A stretch of DNA of 59,930 bases. It comes from Candidatus Zhuqueibacterota bacterium (GTDB lineage: Bacteria; Zhuqueibacterota; Zhuqueibacteria; Residuimicrobiales; Krinioviventaceae). Of the stretch, positions 16,917-26,565 are shown piece by piece. The notes beneath the pieces were generated by a model. The model had not been told where the DNA came from, made no database searches, and saw nothing but the letters and a program-made list of their open reading frames with translations. Every line of letters begins with the position of its first letter. Position 1 is the first letter of the stretch. Location: NCBI GenBank assembly GCA_016934825.1, contig JAFGSB010000159.1, positions 1 to 59,930 on the forward strand, written 5' to 3'. The translations under genes were made by a program, and so were the position numbers.

Positions 16917-17933
16917 CTACTTTGAAAATGTCATTTTTTTAACCTGTGTAAATATTCCGGCCTCAATCTTGTAAAAATAAATTCCCGAGGACACGGGGAT
17001 TCCCGAATCCGATAGCCCGTTCCAGGTTATCGAATAACTGCCGGCTCCTTTTTCCTCGTTCACCAATTCGCGGACAACTCTGCCAAGCGCATTGTAAATG
17101 ACCAGCTTAACATGCCTGTCCTTAGGTAATTGATAATTGATGGTTGTTTCGGGATTGAATGGATTTGGAAAATTTTGGGATAATTCGTAACGTTCAGGAA
17201 TATGATGGGAATCTACATAAACTGTTAACGGTTTGGAGAACTCGTGACCTCCGTTCCAATCCACCGCCTGGATTTTATATATATAAGTATTACCGAATTC
17301 CACACTATTGTCCTGGAAAGTATGAATAAAATCTTTGCCGGCGCTGCTGGGATGGAAAATCGTCGTTTTATTTATTTTAACGAATTCCCAGTCCGACTCT
17401 TCCCTTCGAAAAATATTAAAACCCAGGTTGAAGGATGTTTTTTCCAGAGCCCAAAGCAGTTCAACGGTACCGTTGTTCACATTTGCGGTAAACTGAACCA
17501 TTTCTCCCATTAACGGTATTCCTTCCTGACCCAGTTGCTGCCACATAATACCGTCCAGGGTACCTTTTATAACACTGCGCTCACCGTGGTAAATGCCGCC
17601 GCTTATATTTTCAATTTCAATTACAATTTCATCCCCGATAGAGGCTGTTGTATCGGTAACATCGTCTCGATTTGGATAAAATCCCCATTGTGTATTAATA
17701 TCGTAATTCCAGCTATTTTTTACATTCACCGATTCTATGTAATCTGCAGGATTCTTTTTTAAATAAGCGCGAACCGACAGATCGCCCGATGAAGGGACGG
17801 AACCATCCGAATTATATATATACATCCAAACATTTTTCGATACCTGAGCATTACTGATGCCGCTAAATAACAACCCCGCTAACAGGATTGTTAATACTAA
17901 AGTTTTACCTGATTTAATATAATATGCAAACAT
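16917..17933 (-). CDS. Secreted protein with fibronectin-like region and type IX-like sorting tail
   Basis: A 338-residue exported protein. A signal peptide (about 1-29) ends before QVSKNVWMYIYN. Residues 30-140 form a domain I do not recognise. About 145-245 resembles a fibronectin type III-like or similar sandwich (VELLWALEKTSFNLGFNIFR to YIYKIQAVDWNGG). The last about 85 residues form the sorting tail, with LSQNFPNPFNPETTINY, a GRVVRELV block, SGIYFYKI and a terminal KKMTFSK. Such tails direct secretion through a type IX-like pathway and surface attachment. No enzyme motif is visible, so a structural or binding role is likely. It is a single gene with its own terminator. Confidence 0.82.
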   Translation of the reverse strand: MFAYYIKSGKTLVLTILLAGLLFSGISNAQVSKNVWMYIYNSDGSVPSSGDLSVRAYLKKNPADYIESVNVKNSWNYDINTQWGFYPNRDDVTDTTASIGDEIVIEIENISGGIYHGERSVIKGTLDGIMWQQLGQEGIPLMGEMVQFTANVNNGTVELLWALEKTSFNLGFNIFRREESDWEFVKINKTTIFHPSSAGKDFIHTFQDNSVEFGNTYIYKIQAVDWNGGHEFSKPLTVYVDSHHIPERYELSQNFPNPFNPETTINYQLPKDRHVKLVIYNALGRVVRELVNEEKGAGSYSITWNGLSDSGIPVSSGIYFYKIEAGIFTQVKKMTFSK

Positions 17934-18406
17934 GACTATATCCTTTTTATATTTATTGTTTCATATAATTTTTCAATATACAGGACAATTAATGTGCCAT
18001 TTATCCGGCCGCTGAAAAAACATTCCAAGCCATTGTATTACAATGACTTAAGATTATATCTATTAAATTAATTGTGATCTGCATTCTTTTGTAAATTAAA
18101 TTTTTGATTTTTATATATTTATATACAATTTCACTTTTTTATAATAATTTTTAGTAACAATTTTGAAATGAAAAATCCATTTTTGTGTTTAAAATATATT
18201 CCTCCGTTTATTTGTATAGCAAACGAGTTCATATTCCGGTTTCAAAATGGTAAAATTAAACCATCAGAACTTTTACCTGTGGATATAATAAAAATCCAAT
18301 GACATAAAATTCTGATATTGATTGGCTTACAGGATAAAAAAGCCGGTCACAAAGGGGAATTATAAAGTGTGACCGGCCTTAGTGAGAAGTAAATTATGAA
18401 AATTAA
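17934..18406. other. AT-rich intergenic DNA with terminator
   Basis: No gene. It holds the terminator at 18336-18377 of the following minus-strand lyase gene and presumably the promoter of the sorting-tail protein gene. Confidence 0.4.
18336..18377 (-). terminator. Intrinsic terminator of the heparinase-like gene
   Basis: A 10-bp stem (GCCGGTCACA with TGTGACCGGC) with a 16-base loop. On the minus strand the stem is followed by TTTTTT. It begins 30 bases after the stop of the gene ending at 18407. Confidence 0.87.
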
Positions 18407-21400
18407 CTAAAATTCGCCTCCGGAAATAACATTTACAAGGTAAGAATAACCTGGCTGAGTTGTAAAGTTTGTACCCTGCAAAAAAGGAGGCAAATGCGGA
18501 GCAAAGCTGACCCAGCGCTGGTTTTGTGTATCCCAATATGATAAACCATTGACCGTATTCTCCCCCAGTTTCGCCTCGATGGCCGCCGCCAATTCACTCG
18601 CGTTGGTTATTGAATACTTGTCCAGGTCCAGCGCAATTACATTATATCCCTGTTGCAGTGTATAACATAATTCCTGTTTTTCTCCACTTAGGGTCCATGT
18701 TCCGCTAACCGTAGTATTCATAAGAACCGGTAAACCGCAAGGTATGGCAAAATCTGTTCCCTGTAAAAATGGCGGTAAATGCGGGGCAAAACTGATCCAG
18801 CGCTGCAGTGAGGCATCCCAATATGAGAGACCGTTTACAGTATTTTCTCCCAACTGGCTTTCAATTTCGGCGGCTAGTTCACTGGCTTTGGTTATCGCTT
18901 CATTCAGCAACGGAACCGCAATTGTACAATATCCAATAGGAAGAGTATAATCGATTGTCTGAACACGCTTTTGACCGGGAATAAAGTTCAAATCATTGGT
19001 AATCAAAATCTGGTCCAGTTTGGTTCCGTCCTCACGTGTTCTTATTCTGAGAGTATAAGTTCCGGGAGATAAGATAAACTCAACCGGATCGATCTCCGGT
19101 TGTTCCCATGTCCCGATGCCCCGGTCGGTAATCTGGTCCCATGTCCAGACACTTGTATATCCTTCGTACGAAACATCCCAAATACGTTCATTTACATTGT
19201 TTATCGAATAAAAGAAAGAGTTTTCAGTGAGTCCCGAGGCAATAGTACGGCCCCAGATATAATAAATATCATCAAAGGGCACTGTGAATGATATATCGGC
19301 ATAACCCTGATTATCGCCGATACCATTCGGTGCATGGATGTACTGGCCACCCGACGCTTCGGAATCCATCGCTACCTGCATCGGAGAAGTGATTGTCCCG
19401 GATTCGGCTTCAATATACAAATAGATATTTTCGGATGGCATTGCTGTAGTAAAGTGTAAAACATAGGCATCCCCACCGGTTCCATCAGCGTTTCCATCCA
19501 GGGGATTCCCGGCTAAATCAGTTGCTGAACCTGAAATGGTTACAGTATAGGCCTGGGATCCCTGAAGACTGGACAGGGGGGTAATGACCAAAGTATTACC
19601 ATTCCAACCAAAAGAAACATTCGCAGACGGGGACAATGATACCGCTGATTCCACACTGCCCGTATTCATAGTTTCGTTAAATGTGATGGAGATGGGTGAA
19701 TCGACATTTATATATTTTGACTGGTCGGCAGGATTTGTAGTAATGACCATAGGGGAAAATTCATCCTGCAATTGTTCGGTACCTTCAGTGCTGGTAATTA
19801 AACCGTTTGCATCCATAATGGCGGTACCCGGAATAAGAAAGGAAACCGGCCCGGGATATGAACCGGGTGGGAAATATTTCATATCAACTGAACCGCCGTT
19901 GTAATTAAAACCGGGTTCGTCATCGGTTACAATTCTGTTACCTCCGGCGCTTTTTATTTTGTAACCCCATTTCCAACCGTTGCCCCAGGTTACAATCATC
20001 GTTTTACCGGTCAACTCCCCGGTACCGGGCAGGTTCGTATCAACAATAAAACTGTTATCACTGTCGCCATTTTCACGTCGATTGACCCGATTGACATAAC
20101 CCCGGTACGAAAAATCACCCTTTTGTGAAGAAATCGAACGACTGCCATAAGTAAGTGATTCACCTTGTGTGAGTTGCATCCAGATCACATTGTTGTTTTT
20201 GACCCGCACATGCGCGAAACGTCCTTTTACTGTAAAATTTGTCACGCCCTGGATCTTGTGTGCCGGGTAGTTCGGACCTTCATCAAGTGTGTGGATAACA
20301 TAATCCACTGTGTTATCATCAAGATTGATTTTCATCCCGACTGCCGTTCCCGGGTCCCCCTCGAATTGTATTGCTTCTATGGATTGAATATGCGGGGAAC
20401 CTGTATATGTTTCATGTACTGCCAAAAATTTTTCATTATCGGAAGTACTGGCCTGGCGTCGCACGACAATATAATCCTGGTCACTTGTAGCATTTTCAAC
20501 AGATTGAATGCCCCGCCCTTTATAGATTGTTGTATTATCCCGCGCCAACATGGAAAATCTGTTGATTACGCCGTTATAATTGAATTCACCATACCAGCTA
20601 TTATTGGTTGTGGCCCTTTGTTGAAAATTGATTCTCCCAAACGATCCCGATGTACTGCTCATACTTAAATTTGTCGATGCCTGATAGGGCGGATGTACGG
20701 GTGCAATTGTTGAAACATGACCGCCATGCAAGGCCCAGTCATACTGAGAGCCGCCTCTGAGACGGAAAAAATCGACAAGATATACATCGTTATTTGCAAT
20801 ATTGACAAGGGCAAGCATTCTCTGGTACTGATTAACGCCCAAATGGTCATAGGCATTTTTGGCATCGACTTCTACAATCTGAATATCCTTGTTACCCTGA
20901 TATCCCGGTTCGAACAGGAGAACGTTGTTGTGTATATTGGTTTCCGTATACGGAATTGCCACGTTTCGCGGATAACCGTCTTGACGCCCTTCATCCGGGA
21001 TATATGGGGTGCTGGTATAATTTGTCCAGTATTTATATTTCTGTTCGCTGCCATTCACAACTACCAGGTTCTGATTTAAAGTTGAAGCGTTCCATTCTCG
21101 ATCCATGTAACTGTAACTGGTTCCGCCGAGCACCTCCTCACCTTTGTTGTAATAAATGAGGTGTAAGGCATCTTTATGGACGTGGATTACCGAATGACTG
21201 AAATCCAGCCGGACCTGTGTCTGGGAAGGACCGCTGCCGTTTGTGAGTGCGGCGTGTCCTACTCCATACATCAATAATGAATTATCTAATTGATTTTTAG
21301 AGACTTTTCTGTTTGCTCCCGTTGGGAATGACTGGGTTTCATTCATTATCGGCCAGAGTTTATCAGGTAATGCGGTATCATACAAAAGCGTCGTCATTCT

Positions 21401-22270
21401 TTCATACATTGGTTGATAGGCTTTATCGAAATCGAAATTATCAATACGGGCTGTATCCCATATATTATCATACGGTACATGTTGAAAATCCGGGGGATCA
21501 GAATACCCGTCGAGATAATATTTGTATTCGGGTTTCATCATATGCGGAACCACAATCGACATGTAATCATAATTTGCTCCATACCAGTATCCGTCGGGTC
21601 CGTAACATTCGTGAATCATTTTATTGTAATACCAGTAACCCAGGTGAACAAGTTCGGGATCTTCCAGCACACGACCGAAAATAATCTGACCCAGGGGGCG
21701 GGTTCCCGCCATATTGTACATATATAACAAATATCCCATATCTACTTTGACGACATATTTAAGAAAATCATAAATTTTCGTTTCGGTGCCCGAATCGAAA
21801 GAATCATATACATTGCTGTACCGGGTCATATCAAAAGCCTGGGCCAAATGTCGGGCCTTGTAACCTAAATCAAAATGAAACCAGTCAAGCATGCCCCACA
21901 TTGAAAATCCTCTGGCGGTTCCATAGTCCAGGGGCCATTCAGGGAACACATCGGCATAACGATCCAGCAGAACGGTAACCTTTCGCGCGTATTCGATATC
22001 TTTGGTACCCTGGTATAATAAACCAAGCCCATAAACGTTATGAACCATTTCAGTATTGTTTGTATTGGCTTTTCCCGATTCGTCCAGCAGGTTGCGTAAT
22101 TCCGAATCAGACATATTGATGTATGTACTTAGCGCCGTCCGTAACGAATCCACATTTATATTATTCGGCACCCAAACCGGTTCCGTATTGGCATGCACGA
22201 TTGAAGTAAATATTAAAACAAGAAATATAAAGTAAATATATTTATGATAATACTTCCCAAAGTTCCGCAT
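18407..22270 (-). CDS. Large secreted heparinase II/III-like polysaccharide lyase
   Basis: A 1287-residue exported protein from the ATG that follows AAGGAG. Order: signal peptide (about 1-28); alpha-helical toroid (about 30-340); heparinase II/III-type beta-sheet domain (about 350-560), with HKDALHLIYYNKGEEVLGG and WNASTLNQNLVVVNG; further sandwich modules (about 560-810); a bacterial Ig-like Big_5-type domain (about 815-920, ITTNPADQSKYINVDSP); a CBM-like sandwich (about 930-1085, IEAESGTITSP); and two tandem C-terminal units of about 90 residues sharing GENTVNGLSYWD, FAPHLPPFLQGT and ASELAA. The enzyme would cleave uronate-containing polysaccharides by beta-elimination. The usual YPNPFN sorting tail is absent. 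Exact substrate unknown. It is a single gene with its own terminator. Confidence 0.82.
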   Translation of the reverse strand: MRNFGKYYHKYIYFIFLVLIFTSIVHANTEPVWVPNNINVDSLRTALSTYINMSDSELRNLLDESGKANTNNTEMVHNVYGLGLLYQGTKDIEYARKVTVLLDRYADVFPEWPLDYGTARGFSMWGMLDWFHFDLGYKARHLAQAFDMTRYSNVYDSFDSGTETKIYDFLKYVVKVDMGYLLYMYNMAGTRPLGQIIFGRVLEDPELVHLGYWYYNKMIHECYGPDGYWYGANYDYMSIVVPHMMKPEYKYYLDGYSDPPDFQHVPYDNIWDTARIDNFDFDKAYQPMYERMTTLLYDTALPDKLWPIMNETQSFPTGANRKVSKNQLDNSLLMYGVGHAALTNGSGPSQTQVRLDFSHSVIHVHKDALHLIYYNKGEEVLGGTSYSYMDREWNASTLNQNLVVVNGSEQKYKYWTNYTSTPYIPDEGRQDGYPRNVAIPYTETNIHNNVLLFEPGYQGNKDIQIVEVDAKNAYDHLGVNQYQRMLALVNIANNDVYLVDFFRLRGGSQYDWALHGGHVSTIAPVHPPYQASTNLSMSSTSGSFGRINFQQRATTNNSWYGEFNYNGVINRFSMLARDNTTIYKGRGIQSVENATSDQDYIVVRRQASTSDNEKFLAVHETYTGSPHIQSIEAIQFEGDPGTAVGMKINLDDNTVDYVIHTLDEGPNYPAHKIQGVTNFTVKGRFAHVRVKNNNVIWMQLTQGESLTYGSRSISSQKGDFSYRGYVNRVNRRENGDSDNSFIVDTNLPGTGELTGKTMIVTWGNGWKWGYKIKSAGGNRIVTDDEPGFNYNGGSVDMKYFPPGSYPGPVSFLIPGTAIMDANGLITSTEGTEQLQDEFSPMVITTNPADQSKYINVDSPISITFNETMNTGSVESAVSLSPSANVSFGWNGNTLVITPLSSLQGSQAYTVTISGSATDLAGNPLDGNADGTGGDAYVLHFTTAMPSENIYLYIEAESGTITSPMQVAMDSEASGGQYIHAPNGIGDNQGYADISFTVPFDDIYYIWGRTIASGLTENSFFYSINNVNERIWDVSYEGYTSVWTWDQITDRGIGTWEQPEIDPVEFILSPGTYTLRIRTREDGTKLDQILITNDLNFIPGQKRVQTIDYTLPIGYCTIAVPLLNEAITKASELAAEIESQLGENTVNGLSYWDASLQRWISFAPHLPPFLQGTDFAIPCGLPVLMNTTVSGTWTLSGEKQELCYTLQQGYNVIALDLDKYSITNASELAAAIEAKLGENTVNGLSYWDTQNQRWVSFAPHLPPFLQGTNFTTQPGYSYLVNVISGGEF

Positions 22271-23126
22271 TATTTTACTCCTTATTAATATTATTATACA
22301 AAAATGTGACAATTTTGTAACAAATTACATAAACTGTTGTATTAATGTCCCAAAATGTAATTTATATAAAATGTTAATAAATTTAACGAATACATCAAGC
22401 AATTAATTTTATTGATTTTACACATTTTAACTCTTCTTTTCTGCTTATTTTGTCTTATTAAATTCAAATTCTATGCCACTTAATTTGAGGAATCTGGAGT
22501 TATTTAGTCACTATCTGCGCATATTAAACAATATATGAACAAATAGTAATAGAATTTTAAAATTTTTTAGAAAAAATTAAAATAAATTATTTAAGTAATT
22601 ATACATTTTTGATAATGTTACATCCGGTGGTCGGAAACCAGGGCCTACGTAAATGAGTCTCTAAAAATAAATTTTGTTAAAACATTTACCGGATTAATGA
22701 TTTAATTTCAAATTATTTTCAAAATATCCAATTGTGAATTATTTTAAATCCCGCACAACCCGCTATTTTTTCTGCGTAATGATCTGATGATCATCAAGGA
22801 TCACAGAAAAGAATCTATAAAAAGGATATAACATTATATACCAAAAATCGTATGGTTTACGTAGAATTTTTCTTATATTAGCACGTGAATGTTCTATTTT
22901 GAAAAAGCGGCTTTTGGCTCTGTGGAGATTGTGTGTACCCGGCAGTGTAAAGCGTAGCGTATTTTTAATATCATATGAATATATTGTGTCTGGTATTATA
23001 TTGTTTAACCCTGATATTTTTCCTGTAATTTATGGTAAGTTCTTTAATTTCTCCTTTAAAAAATTTATAAATTGTACTACATTTTTTCCTTTTCAACCGG
23101 GAATGAATAATTTAATTTTTTATTAA
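22271..23126. other. Long AT-rich intergenic region between divergent genes
   Basis: About 850 bases with very high AT content. A 75-codon open frame at 22899-23126 lacks a domain and a ribosome binding site and is not called. I see no repeat element or RNA gene. It must hold the promoters of the lyase gene and possibly of the SGNH hydrolase gene. Confidence 0.4.
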
Positions 23127-23864
23127 ATGATCAAAATACAAAAAAGGTTCCAATTTATCGCCTGTCTTCTCAGGATGACTTTTCCGAAATTTATGTCGTT
23201 GACCGGCAGAAAACGTCATTCGACAAGAATTCTCTGTTACGGGGATTCAAACACGTGGGGGTATGAGCCGCTCACAGGGAAAAGGTATAAACGTGAAAAC
23301 CGCTGGACGGGCGTCCTGGACAGGGAACTGGGCGGTGGATATACGATTATCGAGCAGGGTCTGAACGGCAGGACAACGGTTTGTGATGAGCCCGGCGAGT
23401 TCCTGAGAAACGGCGGAAAATATCTGCCCCGCTGCCTTGAATCTTTTAAACCTTTGGACCTTGTTATTATATTTCTGGGTACCAATGATCTGAAACACCG
23501 GTTTGCGCTGTCGGCAGGCGATATTGCCCGCGGCGCCGGGCAACTCGTGGATATAGTTCAGCAAAGTGTAACCGGACGAAACGGCAATCCGCCTTATGTT
23601 CTGCTGCTGGCGCCGCCGCCGGTCGGACGGCTTACCAAATTTGCCGGTATGTTCAAAAATGCGCAGGTTGAATCAAAAAAATTGGGGAAATATTATAACT
23701 CCATTGCGGATGAAAAAGGCTGCTTTTTTATGGATACAGCCACGGTTATTAAAAGCTCGGACCTGGACGGCATACATCTTGAAAAAAAGCAGCATACCAG
23801 ACTGGGTAAAAGTATTGCGGAGTTTATCAGGGACATGAAAGTTTCCGTTCTACAGATCATTTAA
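23127..23864 (+). CDS. SGNH/GDSL-family hydrolase (esterase)
   Basis: A hydrolase of up to 245 residues with the SGNH blocks: block I ILCYGDSNTWGYEP (catalytic Ser), block II NGRTTVCDEPG (Gly/Asn), block III FLGTNDLKH (Asn) and block V DGIHLEKKQH (Asp and His). It resembles arylesterase/acyl-CoA thioesterase I-like enzymes that remove acyl or acetyl groups. Its surroundings suggest deacetylation of sugars, but that is inference. No clear signal peptide is seen. The true start may be later (an ATG at 23175 or 23193), since the first ATG has no ribosome binding site. It converges with the AMP nucleosidase gene with one base between the stops. Confidence 0.8.
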   Translation: MIKIQKRFQFIACLLRMTFPKFMSLTGRKRHSTRILCYGDSNTWGYEPLTGKRYKRENRWTGVLDRELGGGYTIIEQGLNGRTTVCDEPGEFLRNGGKYLPRCLESFKPLDLVIIFLGTNDLKHRFALSAGDIARGAGQLVDIVQQSVTGRNGNPPYVLLLAPPPVGRLTKFAGMFKNAQVESKKLGKYYNSIADEKGCFFMDTATVIKSSDLDGIHLEKKQHTRLGKSIAEFIRDMKVSVLQII

Positions 23865-23865
23865 A

Positions 23866-24687
23866 TCACCAGCGGTAATGCCGTATGTGCTCCCCCTTGT
23901 CCTGTATCTCTATCATGGAACGGATACCGATATGAATATGTCGTTCGGTGTACTCGGCAAACACTTTTTTGGAAGACGCTTTGGTCTTGATCCCGCCCTC
24001 TAAAAGCGGCATATCCGATACCAGCAGCAGCGCGCCAATGGGCACTTTACTTACAAATCCCACCGAGAACAGCGCCGCGCATTCCATATCAATTGCAATG
24101 GCGCGTTCTTCATAAAGATTTTTCTTAAACTTTTCGTCAAATTCCCAGAACCGGTAATCGGTTGTATGCACGACACCGGTTCGGTAATCGAGTCCCTCCT
24201 CCACCAGCATCTGGCTGACGAATTTCTGGATTTTAAATGTGGGCAGGGACGGTACCTGCGGCGGTATAAAATGGTGTGACACGCCTTCATCACGTATCGC
24301 CGCCATCGGCAGAATAAAATCCCCGACTTCCAGCGACGGGTGCAGGCCGCCGCACATGCCCAGAAACAGCACCGCCTGCGGATCAAGTACGCTTAGCAGT
24401 TCAATGATCAGCGCCGCGGTCGGCGCGCCGATCTTGAAATCGACCATACTCACTTTTATATCATTGCCGTGCACCACGGACATTACGGAACCTGTTTGTA
24501 TGCTGCTGTTGGAATGTTTGGCAAAAATATCCAGATATTTGTTAAAATTGGTTAATATGATATACTCGTTGAATTCGTCCAGTGAGCCGCCGGTGTACCG
24601 CTCCAGCATATCCCGCGCGATTTGCAACTTTTCCGGATTATTATAAATGAGCTTTTGTCGCGACAGCTTTTTATATTTTTTGGTCAT
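23866..24687 (-). CDS. amn: AMP nucleosidase
   Basis: Cleaves AMP to adenine and ribose 5-phosphate, a purine salvage and adenylate-balancing step. The 273-residue form matches the short type found in Bacteroidota rather than the longer E. coli enzyme. The nucleoside-phosphorylase fold is evident: VDFKIGAPTAALIIELL, FLGMCGGLHPSLEVGD (phosphate/ribose loop), IRDEGVSHHF, AIDMECAALFSVGF (purine-site Glu) and LLLVSDMPL (catalytic Asp). I start at the ATG behind AAAAGGTAC. An in-frame ATG 45 codons upstream exists, but that extension looks non-coding. It is divergent from the sulfatase gene. Confidence 0.88.
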   Translation of the reverse strand: MTKKYKKLSRQKLIYNNPEKLQIARDMLERYTGGSLDEFNEYIILTNFNKYLDIFAKHSNSSIQTGSVMSVVHGNDIKVSMVDFKIGAPTAALIIELLSVLDPQAVLFLGMCGGLHPSLEVGDFILPMAAIRDEGVSHHFIPPQVPSLPTFKIQKFVSQMLVEEGLDYRTGVVHTTDYRFWEFDEKFKKNLYEERAIAIDMECAALFSVGFVSKVPIGALLLVSDMPLLEGGIKTKASSKKVFAEYTERHIHIGIRSMIEIQDKGEHIRHYRW

Positions 24688-24993
24688 GATGTACCTTTTG
24701 ATAACATGATACCTGGAGTAATTGTTATTTATATAATTAAATAAATTATTGGCATATATCAAACCATAAATTTGAAACCAGGGCTTTAGGAATCCCCCCG
24801 ACAAACACATAATGGGCATCAATTCCCTGTAAACCGGAATATAATTGTTTATTGAATTTAAATTTATTACTATATAAAAGTATTTAATTCATTTTGGTTG
24901 TACAATAACAATATATTAACAAACATATATAAATATTTTATAAAAAAACGGAGAACCTGTTATATATTAAAATATGGGAGGAAAAGGATTCGG
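24688..24993. other. Intergenic region between divergent amn and sulfatase genes
   Basis: AT-rich. No gene and no strong hairpin seen; it presumably carries both promoters. In-frame ATG codons upstream of each gene are judged not to be the starts. Confidence 0.4.
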
Positions 24994-26565
24994 ATGAAAT
25001 CATTAAACAGAAGAGAGTTTAACAAAAACCTGCTGAAAGGTATCGGTGCCGTGACCGCGGTATCCGCGTCTATGACCGGGTCGAAAACCGCCGCAGCCAA
25101 ATCTCGTAAACGACCGAATATAGTCTTTATCTGTTCGGACCAGCATGCTTACAAATACGCCGGTTTTATGGGCCATGATCTGGTGAAAACACCGAATCTT
25201 GACCGGATCGCCCGAAACGGAGTTGTATTCACAAATAATTACAGCGGCAATCCCGTGTGTGTGCCCGGCCGTTCCGCGATGATGACCGGGATGTACGCCT
25301 CGGACTGCCATTCTTACTGCAATTCAACGGTGTGGGACGGCAGCCACCCGACATGGAGCAAACGACTTCAGGATGCCGGCTATTACTGCCGGGCCGCCGG
25401 CAAACTGGACCTGAATGAAGATTTTGATATGGGATTCGTCCATGTGGAAACCAGCAACGGGCATTATTCAAATCCCGATATCACGTCGCTTTTCCGGCGT
25501 CCCTGTGTTTACCGTATCAATGAGCGGGACCAGATCAACGGCGGGTCAAGGGATTCCAGACACAAAGATGAATCCACGGCCCGGAACGCCGTAAATTTCA
25601 TCCGGAATGAAACCAAAGAGCTCAAAAAACCCTGGGTGTGCTATACGGGCTTTCTCCAGCCGCATCCGGGTTTTACGGCGTTGAAAAAATATTATGATAT
25701 GTACTATCCCAATCGGGTTGATACGCCCAATGTGCCGCCGGACTATCTGGAAAACCTGCATATTGTTTACCAGGAACTCAGGAATTTTAAAAGGATTGCC
25801 ACACCCATCGCGGATGAAAAAATGCGGAAAGCGCGCGCCGGTTATTATGGCATGATCACCGAACTGGACGAATATGTCGGACAAATATGGGACGCGTTGG
25901 CAGCCTCCGGACAGCTTGAAAACACGATTTTTATTTACACCTCCGACCACGGCGAGGCCCTGGGGGAGCACGGCATGTGGTTGAAAAACAATCTCTTTGA
26001 CGTGGCGGCCCGGGTGCCGCTGGTGATCGCCGGCGCCGGCATTCCCAAAGGCGTTACCGTGGACACACCCGTCGGCCATGTGGACCTGGTTGCCGCCATC
26101 CTCGAATGGGCCGGGGCGGACAAACCGGACAACCTGCGCGGCCGTTCGCTGGCGCCGCTGATGTTCAACAAACCGGAGCAAGGGCCGCAATTCGCTTTTT
26201 CGGAAACCCATTCCGAGGGCAACTGTACCGGTTCGTTTATGGTCCGCAAAGGGGACTGGAAATATATATATTTCAGTTTTTACGACGATCTGCTGTTCAA
26301 CGTCAGGGAAGATCCTTACGAACTGAATAACCTCGCCAATGCCCCGGAGGCGCAGGAGATCAAAAAGGAACTTTACGGCATTCTGACCTCACTATTGGAC
26401 CCGGACAAGGTGACGCTGGAGGCGTTTGAGGTCCAGGGCCGCAAGCTGAAAGAGATCGCCGATCCACGCACCGAGGACGAATTGACGGAATATCTGACAA
26501 GCCGTCTGGGCGAAGGCCAGGCCCGCCTGGTGGCCAAAAAGATCAAACAAGGGAAGATGGTTTAA
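24994..26565 (+). CDS. Tat-exported arylsulfatase-family sulfatase
   Basis: A 523-residue enzyme that removes sulfate esters, probably from polysaccharides. The N-terminus has a twin-arginine-type signal, LNRREFNKNLLKGIG, then an Ala-rich segment. The sulfatase core starts RPNIVFICSDQ with the metal-binding acidic residue. The Cys converted to formylglycine is Cys89 in CVPGRSAMMTG (C-x-P-x-R). Further metal-site residues lie in TSDHGEALGEHGMW. The C-terminal part (about 440-523) contains GDWKYIYF and DPYELNNLA typical of the family. The ATG follows GGGAGG; the upstream ATG at 24898 would bury the Tat signal. A sulfatase-maturing enzyme is not in the window. Substrate unknown. Confidence 0.9.
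   Translation: MKSLNRREFNKNLLKGIGAVTAVSASMTGSKTAAAKSRKRPNIVFICSDQHAYKYAGFMGHDLVKTPNLDRIARNGVVFTNNYSGNPVCVPGRSAMMTGMYASDCHSYCNSTVWDGSHPTWSKRLQDAGYYCRAAGKLDLNEDFDMGFVHVETSNGHYSNPDITSLFRRPCVYRINERDQINGGSRDSRHKDESTARNAVNFIRNETKELKKPWVCYTGFLQPHPGFTALKKYYDMYYPNRVDTPNVPPDYLENLHIVYQELRNFKRIATPIADEKMRKARAGYYGMITELDEYVGQIWDALAASGQLENTIFIYTSDHGEALGEHGMWLKNNLFDVAARVPLVIAGAGIPKGVTVDTPVGHVDLVAAILEWAGADKPDNLRGRSLAPLMFNKPEQGPQFAFSETHSEGNCTGSFMVRKGDWKYIYFSFYDDLLFNVREDPYELNNLANAPEAQEIKKELYGILTSLLDPDKVTLEAFEVQGRKLKEIADPRTEDELTEYLTSRLGEGQARLVAKKIKQGKMV

Noticed and set aside
22899-23126. 75-codon open frame upstream of the SGNH hydrolase gene
   Set aside because: No ribosome binding site, no domain, biased hydrophobic residues expected from AT-rich DNA.
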